DNA of 64,000 bases from Oscillospiraceae bacterium (lineage in GTDB: Bacteria; Bacillota; Clostridia; Oscillospirales; Acutalibacteraceae): assembly GCA_003538135.1 (NCBI GenBank), contig DPOR01000013.1, positions 489,927 to 553,926 on the forward strand, written 5' to 3'. The first letter of the stretch is position 1. Every line of letters starts with the position of its first letter. The notes under the pieces were generated by a model. It saw nothing but the letters and a program-made list of their open reading frames with translations, was not told the origin of the DNA and ran no database searches. This document shows, in pieces, positions 55,908-64,000 of this stretch. The translations under genes and the position numbers were made by a program.

Positions 55908-58442
55908 GTGAACAGAACAAAAAACGGCTTTAAAAATCCGTTCGGCTTCACGGTCGCACACGCGATGAGAAAGAACTTTGCTTTTCCGCTCGCGGTCTTT
56001 GTCATGAGCTTGGCGCTCTACCTCAGAAGCTTTTTCGGCAGCGACAAGATAAGACAGCTTACGGCGCTGAAGAGCGGCGGCTCGGCAACGTTGGAGCTTC
56101 TGCGCGGATCCGGAAAGTTCCTGATAATCGCCGACGGAAACGGCTCCGCAGTGTCCGATATTTTTGACTTTTGGTTCTATTTCTATACTGCGGTGCTCGT
56201 CATTCTCTCGGCGGCGCTGGGCATAATGCTTTTCAGATTCGTCTCAAGCAGGGCGAAGAACAACATATATTTCAGCCTCGGCATCAGCCGCGCGGGTCTG
56301 TTTTCGGCGCACTGGCTGGCGGGAGCGGTCATGCTCGAAGCGGCCGTGCTTCTCCCGCTCGCCTTTTCGGCAATGCTGAACCTTATCTACTTCGGCTCGT
56401 CCGTCATGCTCTGGCGCACGCTGCTGTTTTACGCCGTTCACATGACCGTGACGGCGCTTGCGGGATTCTCTGTTGCGGCGGCAGTCTCCGTCTGCGTGGG
56501 AACCGCAGGCGAATCGGTACTGTTCTCGCTCGCATTCATAGCGTTTCCGAGCGCTGCTGTATATTTTCTCAATAACACTGTACCGAAGCTGCTCTTCGGC
56601 GCGCCTCACAATTCAAACTACGCACTCTATCCGTCGGCGAGTCACAGTCGGGACATCAGCATGGCCCTCTCCCCTTTCGGGCGCGTGCTGTCGCGTCTAA
56701 ATCTGCTCTCGCTCAACAACGACGTATTCATCCGCTCGGGCTCGTTGGTCTCGGCCGACGGATTCTCTAAAATCACCGCAGACGAGCTGAATAGCTGGAG
56801 TGCGCCGTCTCTTGAGCCCTATCTCTGGGCGATACTGACCGCCCTGCTGTTCGTTTTCGGGCTTTTGATGCTAAAGCGCAGGAAGGTGGAGATATGCGGC
56901 TTCAGCGGCAGGAGCAAGGCTTTAAACTTTTTGCTGACCGCCATGCTCTCTGTTTCCGCAGGCTCGACTATCGTCGCCGTTAATTTTTATTTTTCGCAAA
57001 TCACCGACAAGCAATATCTTATAACGGGCATAATAACCGTACTTTTGAGCGCTGTTATATTCGTGGTTTTCGATATTATGCTCAATCTCAGCTTTAAGGC
57101 ACTCAAAAAGGATTGGAAATACGGGCTTGTCCATGTGGCTCTCACGGTCGCCGTTATGCTCTCGCTCTACACCGGGTTCTTCGGTTACAGCAGCCGCGTG
57201 CCTGATACCGACAGCATCGAGAGCGCATCGGTATCCGCTCCGGACATACTTCTCGGAAGCTACCGCACAAGAGCAGACGAGCTCAAATTCAACGCAAACT
57301 CCGGCTACTATCTCGCCTTCGACGAGGACGGAAACCCGGTTGGCATAAACAGCGGCTGCTACTATCGCAGCAACGCCGACGAAAGGCGCATAATTATCGA
57401 CGGATTCAAAAGCGAAAGCGACATTAACGCCGTGCGCGAGCTGCACAAAAGGCTCATCGCCTCGGGCAGAAAGGTTGTTTCAAGCAGCGAGGATTATTCC
57501 GAAAGAGCCGTGCGCAGCACTGTTATTATAAAATACAAGCTCAAGAACGGGCGCGAGATAATAAGAGAATATCAGACAGTCGGGCTCGGCGACTATCTCT
57601 CGCTCTATTCAATAGAGAACACCGAGAACTGGAACAACAAAATCAAAAACGAGCTACTGAACATAGACAGCGAAAAAGTATTCCCCGTTCTGTTTTCAAA
57701 GCAGATGGACAAAAAGACGGTCATTGACCCGCAGTTCACGCAGGGGCTCGCCCGCGCGATATATAACGACATAACCGCTCTGGGCGCGGACAGAATACTC
57801 TGTTCCGACTCGAAGTGGCTCGGCGCGGTAGCCCTCTATCACGATATAGCGTCGGATGGAGTCGAAGCCGTGACGGCGACCCAAGCTCAGGCGGAAGTCC
57901 CCGATATTGATGATATTGACACGCCGGCAGACGATGTTCGCAACGCATGGAAAGCCGGCAACTACGGCGAGATGATGACCAACGGCTCGGAATACGGAGA
58001 TTTTGGCAAGTTCAAATCCGTTATTCCGATAACCGAGGAAATGACGAACACCGTCGAATATCTAAAAGCCCACGGGCTCTATGACCTGCTCGTTGACGAA
58101 TCGCCTATAGTCGCCGTCAGAGTGGCGGACATAGGCAAGCTCACCGTCGACGCGCTTGAATACACCACGCCGATATTCAACGCTTTCTGGGACAACGGCA
58201 AATCAAAGCCGGAAACCGACCGCGAGACAGGAGAACAGATAAGCACATACACAAGCGGCGACTATATGCCGAAAAATTCAAGGGAATTCACCGACAGCGC
58301 CACGATAAACACACTCGCCGAAAATGCCTACGGCTACAGATTCGACCTCACGGGCGGATATGTTGCCGAGTTCAGACGTGCCAACGGATGCAGAACGATA
58401 ATGTATATCCCGAAAGGGCGCGTCGAGCTGAATATTGATTAA
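55908..58442 (+). CDS. Very large ABC transporter permease, second paralogue
   Basis: An 844-residue protein built exactly like its neighbour and clearly homologous along its full length. Shared stretches include LSLYTGFFGYSSRVPD, SFKALKKDWK, KYKLKNGREIIR, GLARAIYNDI, ITEEMTNTVEYLKAHGLYD, PIFNAFWD and AYGYRFDLTGGYVAEF. Differences are spread out, so this is an old tandem duplication, presumably giving a heterodimer with one ATPase. Start GTG 55908 with GGAGG 8 bases upstream. A strong terminator follows. Confidence 0.82.
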   Translation: MNRTKNGFKNPFGFTVAHAMRKNFAFPLAVFVMSLALYLRSFFGSDKIRQLTALKSGGSATLELLRGSGKFLIIADGNGSAVSDIFDFWFYFYTAVLVILSAALGIMLFRFVSSRAKNNIYFSLGISRAGLFSAHWLAGAVMLEAAVLLPLAFSAMLNLIYFGSSVMLWRTLLFYAVHMTVTALAGFSVAAAVSVCVGTAGESVLFSLAFIAFPSAAVYFLNNTVPKLLFGAPHNSNYALYPSASHSRDISMALSPFGRVLSRLNLLSLNNDVFIRSGSLVSADGFSKITADELNSWSAPSLEPYLWAILTALLFVFGLLMLKRRKVEICGFSGRSKALNFLLTAMLSVSAGSTIVAVNFYFSQITDKQYLITGIITVLLSAVIFVVFDIMLNLSFKALKKDWKYGLVHVALTVAVMLSLYTGFFGYSSRVPDTDSIESASVSAPDILLGSYRTRADELKFNANSGYYLAFDEDGNPVGINSGCYYRSNADERRIIIDGFKSESDINAVRELHKRLIASGRKVVSSSEDYSERAVRSTVIIKYKLKNGREIIREYQTVGLGDYLSLYSIENTENWNNKIKNELLNIDSEKVFPVLFSKQMDKKTVIDPQFTQGLARAIYNDITALGADRILCSDSKWLGAVALYHDIASDGVEAVTATQAQAEVPDIDDIDTPADDVRNAWKAGNYGEMMTNGSEYGDFGKFKSVIPITEEMTNTVEYLKAHGLYDLLVDESPIVAVRVADIGKLTVDALEYTTPIFNAFWDNGKSKPETDRETGEQISTYTSGDYMPKNSREFTDSATINTLAENAYGYRFDLTGGYVAEFRRANGCRTIMYIPKGRVELNID

Positions 58443-58467
58443 AAGCCAATCCCTATAAGCACACATA

Positions 58468-58510
58468 GCCCCGGGTTCAGCGTAAAAGCATTGAGCCCGG
58501 GGCGGTTTTT
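58468..58510 (+). terminator. Terminator of the ABC operon
   Basis: Twelve-pair stem GCCCCGGGTTCA / TGAGCCCGGGGC (one G-U), followed by GGTTTTT. Confidence 0.9.
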
Positions 58511-58519
58511 ATATGCATG

Positions 58520-58546
58520 AAAAAATGCGACCCCGAAGGATCGCAT
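58520..58546 (-). terminator. Terminator of secG
   Basis: On the minus strand ATGCGATCC-TTCG-GGGTCGCAT (UUCG tetraloop, one G-U pair), followed by TTTTT. Confidence 0.9.
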
Positions 58547-58591
58547 AAGTTCAGCTTTTAGATATTGCCTGTCCGATTCCGATACCTGATA

Positions 58592-58840
58592 TTAAAGGAA
58601 GAGGAGAAGCAGCGTTGCAACGAGTGCAAGAACGAAGAAGGAGATAGCGATAATCTTCGTGATGAGCACCAGCTTAGACTCCATAGTCCTGCTCTTGTTC
58701 TTGCCGAAGAAAGTCTCTGCGCCGCCTGCGATAGCGCCGGAAAGACCTGCGGACTTGCCCTCCTGAAGAAGGACGAGAACAATAATTGCGACCGAAAGAA
58801 GAAGAAGGATTATACCCAATATAATCTCATGTACTGCCAT
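58592..58840 (-). CDS. secG: Protein translocase subunit SecG
   Basis: An 82-residue membrane protein with two helices (about 5-25 and 57-80) around the conserved loop VLLQEGKSAGLSGAIAGGAETFFGKNKSRT. It is part of the SecYEG channel. ATG 58840 follows GGAGG at 8 bases; the frame continues upstream without similarity. Monocistronic, with its own promoter and terminator. Confidence 0.93.
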   Translation of the reverse strand: MAVHEIILGIILLLLSVAIIVLVLLQEGKSAGLSGAIAGGAETFFGKNKSRTMESKLVLITKIIAISFFVLALVATLLLLFL

Positions 58841-58872
58841 GAAGTTGACCTCCAAACATAAATTGCTAAAAT

Positions 58873-58901
58873 ATTTTAGCATATACTTTAATATATTTCA
58901 A
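58873..58901 (-). promoter_or_regulatory. Promoter of secG
   Basis: Minus strand TTGAAA (58901-58896), 17 bp, TAAAAT (58878-58873). Confidence 0.75.
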
Positions 58902-58939
58902 TAGTTTTTATAAAAAGTTTTGCAATATGCGTAAAATTC

Positions 58940-59070
58940 CTTTGTTCGGATGTATTATCCCGCGGAGAAAGCGCAAACTACTCTCAGCGGTAAGAGTCCG
59001 AAGTTAATGCGTTTGCAGGGCTTTTCCCGCCGACCGTTTTGCGGGGAAGCCTTGCAGACGGTCTTTTTTT
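58940..59070 (+). ncRNA. Possible unassigned structured RNA
   Basis: The gap between secG and parC can form TTCGGA / TCCGAA (58945-58950 with 58997-59002), CTCT / AGAG inside it, and a strong long hairpin GCAGGGCTT...CCCGC / GCGGG...AAGCCTTGC (59015-59055), then GACGGTC and T7 (59064-59070). The T-run fits plus-strand termination, but no plus-strand gene ends here. A -10-like TAAAAT precedes it at 58932 without a good -35. Family not recognised; it could instead be a parC 3' structure. Confidence 0.35.
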
Positions 59071-61327
59071 ATATTCCCAATTCGAGCTGCTCGCCCTTGT
59101 CCTCGGCGCTGAGCAATGCACCTGCGGCGGGCAGATTCTTTGTCTTATATCTGTACGCCTTGGCAAACTCGCCCTCTCTGTACTCGCGTACGTTCATGAC
59201 CTTCTGACCCTTTTTGAGGCTCATAACGCCGACTCCCTGCGTATCCTTGGTGGTCTTGGGCGATATGGCTCCCGTGTTTATCAGAAGATGTCTGCCGGCG
59301 GAGGAAACTATGACAAGCTCCGTATCTTTTTCGATATGGAACATTGCCGCGGCGGGCGACTTGTCCGAATAGGCCTTTATGAGCTTCTTGCGGTTAGTCT
59401 TTGTCCGATACACGGAGAGCTCGACCTTGGCAGCCTTTCCGTTTTCGAAGAAGAAGAGCATATAGCCCGAATAGTCGGACGTGACAGCCATATAGACCGC
59501 CGTCTCGCCCTCGTCCATGCCGAGCGTGCTTGCCACATAGTCGCCGAGTGCGCTCGCCTTAGTCTCCTTAAAGTCGTTGACGCGTGCCTTGTAGACCTGA
59601 CAGCGGTTCGTGAAGAACAACAGCTCTTTTGAGTTATCCGTGACAACTGTCTGAGCGAGCTCGTCTCCGTCTTTGAACTTCTGCTCGCTGCTCATGCGCA
59701 GAGACTGCGGGGTTATCTTCTTGAAATAGCCCTCCTTCGAGAAGAAGAGGGTCACGGGATAATCGGGTATCTGTTCCTCCTCTTCCTCATCCTCGATGTC
59801 GGAGGCGTAGATAATCTCCGTCCTTCTCGGCTTACCGTATTTCTTTATGACATCCTCAAGCTCGTTTATGATTATCTTGCCCACTCTGCCGCGCTTTGCG
59901 AGGATATCCTCGAGGTCGGCAACGAGCTTTTCGAGCTCCTCAATGTCCTGAGTGCGCTTTAAGATATATTCGCGGTTGAGGTGGCGAAGCTTTATCTCCG
60001 CGACAAATTCTGCCTGAATGCGGTCGATTCCGAAGCCTATCATAAGGTTCGGGACGACTTCCGCCTCCTCCTCGGTGTTGCGGACTATCTTTATAGCCTT
60101 GTCGATATCGAGAAGTATTTTTTCAAGTCCGCGGAGCAGATGCAGCTTGTCCTTGGCCTTTTTGAGCTCAAAATATGTCCTGCGTCTGACGCACTCCATG
60201 CGGAACGCTATCCACTCCTCGAGCAGCTCCTTGACGCCCATGACGCGGGGTGAGCCTGCTATCAGGACATTGAAGTTACAGGCGAAGGAATCCGAGAGCG
60301 GCGTGAGCCTGTAAAGCTTCTGCATGAGCTTGTCGGGGTCAGTTCCCCTTTTGAGGTCTATCGTTATTTTAAGACCGCTTCTGTCCGTCTCGTCGCGGAT
60401 ATCGCTTATCTCTTTTATCGCGCCCGCCTTGACCCTGTCAATGACCTTTTCGATTATCGACTCGCTCGTTGCGGTTGAGGTCATCGGAATCTCGGTTATA
60501 TCAATGCAGTTGTTCGATTTGTCGTAGGCGTATTTTGCGTAGAGCTTGAACGAACCGCGCCCCGTGCGGTAAATCTCCTCTATCTTCGCGCGGTCATAAA
60601 GAATCTTCGCGCCGCCCGCAAAATCGGGCGCCTTGAGGGTATCCGCCACGCAGTGATCGGGGTTTCTTATGAGCTCTATAGTCGTGCGGCAGACCTCTTC
60701 GAGGTTAAACGAGCAGATGGAGCTCGCCATGCCGACGGCTATACCCGTATTGTTGTTGACGAGTACGCTCGGGAAAGTGACCGGCAGAAGCGTCGGCTCT
60801 TTCATGGTGTTGTCGTAGTTATCGACAAAATCGACCGTATCCTTGTCAATATCCCTGAAGAGCTCCGCGCTTATCGGGTCAAGCTTGGCCTCTGTGTATC
60901 TCGAAGCCGCCCACATCATATCGCGCGAATACGCCTTACCGAAGTTACCCTTTGAATCTACATACGGGTGCAGCAGCGCTTCATACCCGCGCGAGAGCCT
61001 GACCATAGTCTCATATATGGCGGCGTCGCCGTGGGGGTTCAGCTGCATGGTGCGTCCGACGATGTTCGCCGACTTCGAGCGCGCGCCCGTGAGCAGGCCC
61101 ATTTTATACATCGTGTAGAGTATTTTTCTGTGCGAGGGCTTGAAGCCGTCTATCTCCGGGATGGCACGGGACATAATGACGCTCATCGCATATGGAAAAT
61201 AGTTGGTTTCAATCGTTTGGGTTATCGGCTGCTCGACAACTTCGCCCGCGCCGATAATATGAACTCCGCTCTTGAGCGGATCTATCTCATTTTTCGGGGG
61301 TTCTTTTTTGCCTCTTTTTCCCGCCAT
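59069..61327 (-). CDS. parC: Type IIA topoisomerase subunit A (ParC/GyrA-like)
   Basis: A 752-residue DNA-breaking subunit. The N-terminal core shows YFPYAMSVIMSRAIPEIDGFKPSHRKILY, the quinolone-determining loop HGDAAIYETMVRLS, and the catalytic Tyr in AASRYTEAKL. The tower and coiled coil follow, then a C-terminal beta-pinwheel with an acidic linker (EDEEEEEQIPDYP). It lacks a full GyrA box as far as I can see, and it pairs with a divergent B subunit, so topoisomerase IV is the better label. It lies 29 bp downstream of parE; AAAGGA is about 11 bases before the ATG. Confidence 0.88.
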   Translation of the reverse strand: MAGKRGKKEPPKNEIDPLKSGVHIIGAGEVVEQPITQTIETNYFPYAMSVIMSRAIPEIDGFKPSHRKILYTMYKMGLLTGARSKSANIVGRTMQLNPHGDAAIYETMVRLSRGYEALLHPYVDSKGNFGKAYSRDMMWAASRYTEAKLDPISAELFRDIDKDTVDFVDNYDNTMKEPTLLPVTFPSVLVNNNTGIAVGMASSICSFNLEEVCRTTIELIRNPDHCVADTLKAPDFAGGAKILYDRAKIEEIYRTGRGSFKLYAKYAYDKSNNCIDITEIPMTSTATSESIIEKVIDRVKAGAIKEISDIRDETDRSGLKITIDLKRGTDPDKLMQKLYRLTPLSDSFACNFNVLIAGSPRVMGVKELLEEWIAFRMECVRRRTYFELKKAKDKLHLLRGLEKILLDIDKAIKIVRNTEEEAEVVPNLMIGFGIDRIQAEFVAEIKLRHLNREYILKRTQDIEELEKLVADLEDILAKRGRVGKIIINELEDVIKKYGKPRRTEIIYASDIEDEEEEEQIPDYPVTLFFSKEGYFKKITPQSLRMSSEQKFKDGDELAQTVVTDNSKELLFFTNRCQVYKARVNDFKETKASALGDYVASTLGMDEGETAVYMAVTSDYSGYMLFFFENGKAAKVELSVYRTKTNRKKLIKAYSDKSPAAAMFHIEKDTELVIVSSAGRHLLINTGAISPKTTKDTQGVGVMSLKKGQKVMNVREYREGEFAKAYRYKTKNLPAAGALLSAEDKGEQLELGI

Positions 61328-61356
61328 TTATATCAAAATCCTTTCAATAGTTAAGC

Positions 61357-63345
61357 TTACGAAACATCCGCCATATCTATATATGCCGCGCCGTCGCGTG
61401 CGATATGCTCTTTTCTGCCGGCGAGATTGTCTCCGAGCCAGAGGTCGAACATCTCCGCTGTCTGCTGAGCGTCGGTCGGGTCAACGCGGATAAGTCGGCG
61501 GGTTGCGGGATTCATCGTAGTCAGCGACATCATGTCCGCATCGTTTTCGCCGAGTCCCTTGGAGCGCTGTATGGTGAATTTGGCGTTTTCAAGCTGAGAG
61601 AGGATGTCCTGCTTCTCCTGCTCGTTATACGCGAACCACGTCTCGTCCTTCGAGTTTATCTCATAGAGCGGCGACTCCGCGATATAGACCTTGCCGTTTT
61701 CGATAAGCTTTGGCATAAGGCGGTAAAGCATGGCGAGAATGAGCGTGCGTATCTGGAATCCGTCAACGTCGGCATCGGTGCAGATTATGACCTTGTTCCA
61801 GCGCAGCTGGTCGATATTAAAGGCAACCATATCCTTCATCGCCTTCGATTTTGTCTCGACTCCGCAGCCGAGAACCTTTATCAAGTCGGTTATGATATCG
61901 TTTGCAAATATTTTGTTGTACTCCGCCTTGAGGCAGTTGAGTATCTTTCCGCGCACGGGGATTATCGCCTGGAACGACGAGTCGCGTGCCTGCTTACAAG
62001 CGCCGAGAGCCGAGTCGCCCTCCACTATGAACAGCTCGCGCTTCGCCACATCCTTGCTGCGGCAATCGACGAATTTCTGCACGCGGCTGCCCATATCGTT
62101 GCTCGACTGGAGCTTGCTCTTTATGTTGAGCTTCGTTGTCTCCGCGCGGATACGTGCGCGCATATTGACGAGCACCTGATCGCATATCTTGTCCGCGTCA
62201 AGCTTGTTTTCGATAAAATATATCTCAAGCTGATGCTTAAAGAACTCGGTCGTCGCCTCCTGAATGAACTTGTTGGTGACGGATTTCTTCGTTTGGTTCT
62301 CATAGGCGGCTACGGTCGAGAACGACGAGACGATGAGCACGAGGCAGTCCTCGACATCCTGGAAGTTTATCTTCGAGTCGGACTTGAGGTATTTTCCGTT
62401 CTTTTTTATATATGCGTCTATCTGCGACACAAACGCGGAGCGCACGGCCTTATCGGGTGCGCCGCCGTATTCGAGGTAGCTCGAGTTATGATAATACTCC
62501 TTGAGCTGGACCTTATTCGAGAAGCAGAGCGCGGCGTTTATTTTAAGCTTATATTCGGGCTGATCCGCTCTGTCGCGTCCTACTCGCTCGCCGCTCCAGG
62601 TGCAGACAGAAGAAATGGCGTTGTTGCCGACGACCTCCTTGAGGTGATCGGTTATGCCGTTTTCGTAGAAATACTCGAACGTTTCAAACTTCGAGCCGTT
62701 CTGATTCCTGAGCACGAACTTGATGCCCGCGTTGACTATCGACTGGCGGCGCATCATATCCTGAAAATACTCGAGAGGTATGTCTATATCGGTGAACACC
62801 TTGAGGTCGGGGCGCCACTTTATGCGCGTGCCGGTGTCCTTTTTGCTGTAGGGCTCTTTTATCATATCGCCGACCGGCTCGCCGTTTTTGAACTGCAGAT
62901 GATAGCAATAGCCGTTCGAATGAACCTCCGCCTCCATATACTCCGAGGCATACTGCGTGGCGCAAAGGCCGAGTCCGTTTGTGCCGAGTGAATACTCGTA
63001 GCTTCCGCCGTCGTTGGTGTTATACTTTCCGCCGGCATAGAGCTCGCAGAACAGGAGCTTCCAGTTATACTCGTTTTCCCTGCGGTTGAACTCAACGGGT
63101 ATACCGCGCCCGTAATCCTGAACCTCTATGGACTTATCCTCGAAACGGGTGACGGTAATCGTGTTGCCGAAGCCCTCGCGCGCCTCGTCAACGGAGTTTG
63201 AAATTATTTCAAACACCGAGTGCTCGCAGCCCTCGATACCGTTCGAGCCGAAAATAACCGACGGTTTTTTCCGCACCCTGTCGGCGCCTTTGAGCATTTC
63301 AATGCTGTCGTCGCCGTATTCTTCTCTCTTTTTGACTTTTGCCAT
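61357..63345 (-). CDS. parE: Type IIA topoisomerase subunit B (ParE/GyrB-like)
   Basis: A 662-residue ATPase subunit. GHKL motifs: EIISNSVDEAREG, VQDYGRGIPVEFN and GTNGLGLCATQYASE; TOPRIM motifs EGDSALGACKQARD and CTDADVDGFQIRTLIL. It is divergent from standard GyrB (GTNGLGLC in place of GLHGVG), typical of the second clostridial topoisomerase pair. ATG 63345 follows GGGGGA; the upstream frame is not conserved. Promoter at 63397-63426. Confidence 0.88.
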   Translation of the reverse strand: MAKVKKREEYGDDSIEMLKGADRVRKKPSVIFGSNGIEGCEHSVFEIISNSVDEAREGFGNTITVTRFEDKSIEVQDYGRGIPVEFNRRENEYNWKLLFCELYAGGKYNTNDGGSYEYSLGTNGLGLCATQYASEYMEAEVHSNGYCYHLQFKNGEPVGDMIKEPYSKKDTGTRIKWRPDLKVFTDIDIPLEYFQDMMRRQSIVNAGIKFVLRNQNGSKFETFEYFYENGITDHLKEVVGNNAISSVCTWSGERVGRDRADQPEYKLKINAALCFSNKVQLKEYYHNSSYLEYGGAPDKAVRSAFVSQIDAYIKKNGKYLKSDSKINFQDVEDCLVLIVSSFSTVAAYENQTKKSVTNKFIQEATTEFFKHQLEIYFIENKLDADKICDQVLVNMRARIRAETTKLNIKSKLQSSNDMGSRVQKFVDCRSKDVAKRELFIVEGDSALGACKQARDSSFQAIIPVRGKILNCLKAEYNKIFANDIITDLIKVLGCGVETKSKAMKDMVAFNIDQLRWNKVIICTDADVDGFQIRTLILAMLYRLMPKLIENGKVYIAESPLYEINSKDETWFAYNEQEKQDILSQLENAKFTIQRSKGLGENDADMMSLTTMNPATRRLIRVDPTDAQQTAEMFDLWLGDNLAGRKEHIARDGAAYIDMADVS

Positions 63346-63396
63346 TGAGTTATCCCCCGACTGATTGTTACGCATATTTTGTATCATACATATTTA

Positions 63397-63426
63397 ATTA
63401 TACACCATATATTGGCTTTTTGTCAA
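63397..63426 (-). promoter_or_regulatory. Promoter of parE-parC
   Basis: Minus strand TTGACA (63426-63421), 18 bp, TATAAT (63402-63397), both hexamers perfect. Confidence 0.8.
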
Positions 63427-63500
63427 TGACGGCAACAATGCTGCAGCGTGTAGGTTCAACGGAAAAAGAAAAGACAGACCGTAAAAAACGCGGTTGCGCC

Positions 63501-63537
63501 AAAACAAAACTGCGTGCCGCAATGCAACACGCAGTTT
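63501..63537 (-). terminator. Terminator of the dockerin protein gene
   Basis: Ten-base stem AAACTGCGTG / CACGCAGTTT, followed on the minus strand by TGTTTTG. Confidence 0.75.
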
Positions 63538-63584
63538 GTTTCAAAATTTTCTATATTTTTTGCATTCCCTGCAATTGGAAATAC

Positions 63585-64000
63585 CTATCTTTCGGGACCC
63601 AACTTGACTGAAGATTGCCCCGTGCTCTCATCATAGTTCGCGAGGTATTTGCGGAGCTTGACAAGATCTCGGCCGTCTATCCTGCCGTCTCCGTTGACAT
63701 CGGCTCCGGGAGATACGGTAACGCTTGAAGTTCCGGTGAGTTCATCGTATGCGGCAAGATACTTGGCGAGCTTAACTACGTCTCTTCCGTTTATTTTGCC
63801 GTCTCCGTTGACATCGCCGTAGATGAAGTCGAGCTTCGGAATAACTTCTGTCTCCTTCTCGCCGCAGACCAAGCAGGTGCGCTCGCGCAAACCTTCCGCT
63901 TCAGCGGTTGCCGGTTGGATCACCGTCCACTCGCTCCAACTGTGGTTGGTGCAGGGATTGGCGTTGTAGTGGATTGTAGCGTTTTTAAGTTCATCATTAA
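63585..64000 (-). CDS. C-terminal part of a BspA-like surface protein with dockerin
   Basis: The frame is open to the window's right edge, so only the last 138 codons are present. It starts inside a leucine-rich BspA-type repeat end (ELKNATIHYN). A small cysteine-containing module follows (TNHSWSEWTVIQPATAEAEG, ERTCLVCGEKETEVIP), seen in many clostridial surface proteins. Last is a type I-like dockerin of two calcium-binding repeats: DVNGDGKINGRDVVKLAKYL and DVNGDGRIDGRDLVKLRKYL. The dockerin would dock the protein to a cohesin. No cohesin is encoded in the window. GTG 63923 is internal, not the start. Confidence 0.85.
   Translation of the reverse strand, partial: NDELKNATIHYNANPCTNHSWSEWTVIQPATAEAEGLRERTCLVCGEKETEVIPKLDFIYGDVNGDGKINGRDVVKLAKYLAAYDELTGTSSVTVSPGADVNGDGRIDGRDLVKLRKYLANYDESTGQSSVKLGPER

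Noticed and set aside
61405..62991. Plus-strand open frame of 528 codons
   Set aside because: Shadow of parE; no recognisable domain, and no promoter or ribosome-binding site.

Overview
The window comes from a spore-forming anaerobic Firmicute of the Clostridia, probably Oscillospirales/Ruminococcaceae-like. The evidence is a cotJABC spore-coat operon, the forespore sigma factor SigG, an anaerobic sulfatase maturase, a NifS/NifU/Rrf2 iron-sulfur operon and a dockerin-bearing surface protein. No replication origin, CRISPR array or rRNA was seen. One tRNA gene (Lys, TTT) is present. Genes lie in short operons on both strands, commonly separated by strong intrinsic terminators, and many sigma-A promoters can be read directly. 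A -35 of TTGATT exactly 17 bp from TATAAT (or TAAAAT) recurs five times.

Layout. 0-3.3 kb (minus): nucleoside salvage operon deoC-deoD-deoB-cdd plus the start of a BMP nucleoside-binding lipoprotein. 3.4-4.5 kb: cotJABC. 4.5-8.5 kb: a second BMP lipoprotein, a metallophosphoesterase, a TfoX-N protein and a membrane-anchored hydrolase. 8.7-10.7 kb: rhaA-rhaD (rhamnose). 11.4-13.5 kb (minus): iscS-iscU-rrf2 behind a consensus promoter that contains a 27-bp dyad. 13.6-21.3 kb: a lipase-like hydrolase, then pstSCAB-phoU-phoP-phoR behind Pho-box-like direct repeats. 21.3-28.7 kb: a SulP-like permease, pyrophosphatase, and a visibly AT-richer island holding an amino-acid permease, an unusual PatB/MalY lyase-peroxiredoxin fusion, a class-I amidotransferase and a MarR regulator. 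28.9-39.3 kb: glycan genes (two GH5 enzymes, a membrane sulfatase with its maturase, a sugar epimerase-like protein and a large glycosidase-like protein) around sigG. 39.4-44.7 kb: MATE pump, rpsB-tsf, an ECF S-component divergent from a truncated MocR regulator. 44.7-47.3 kb: arsR-type regulator, HMA protein and heavy-metal P-type ATPase. 47.3-49.3 kb: two small membrane proteins and a D-lactate dehydrogenase-type enzyme.

49.4-51.9 kb is the least ordinary stretch. Just after tRNA-Lys, two ~150-bp direct repeats each carry a complete small-RNA gene (TTGACA-N17-TATACT promoter, ~72-nt structured RNA, terminator). They bracket a 1.56-kb fragment of a phage head module: a 5'-truncated protein ending in a deaminase-type toxin domain, a translationally coupled acidic putative immunity protein, a four-cysteine small protein and a 3'-truncated scaffold-like protein. 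Two further small-RNA genes with the same architecture but different sequence follow immediately. 52.0-58.4 kb is a YtrA-type GntR regulator with its operator, an ABC ATPase and two very large paralogous permeases. 58.6-63.4 kb carries secG, a possible unassigned RNA and parE-parC. The right edge holds the C-terminus of a BspA-like dockerin protein.
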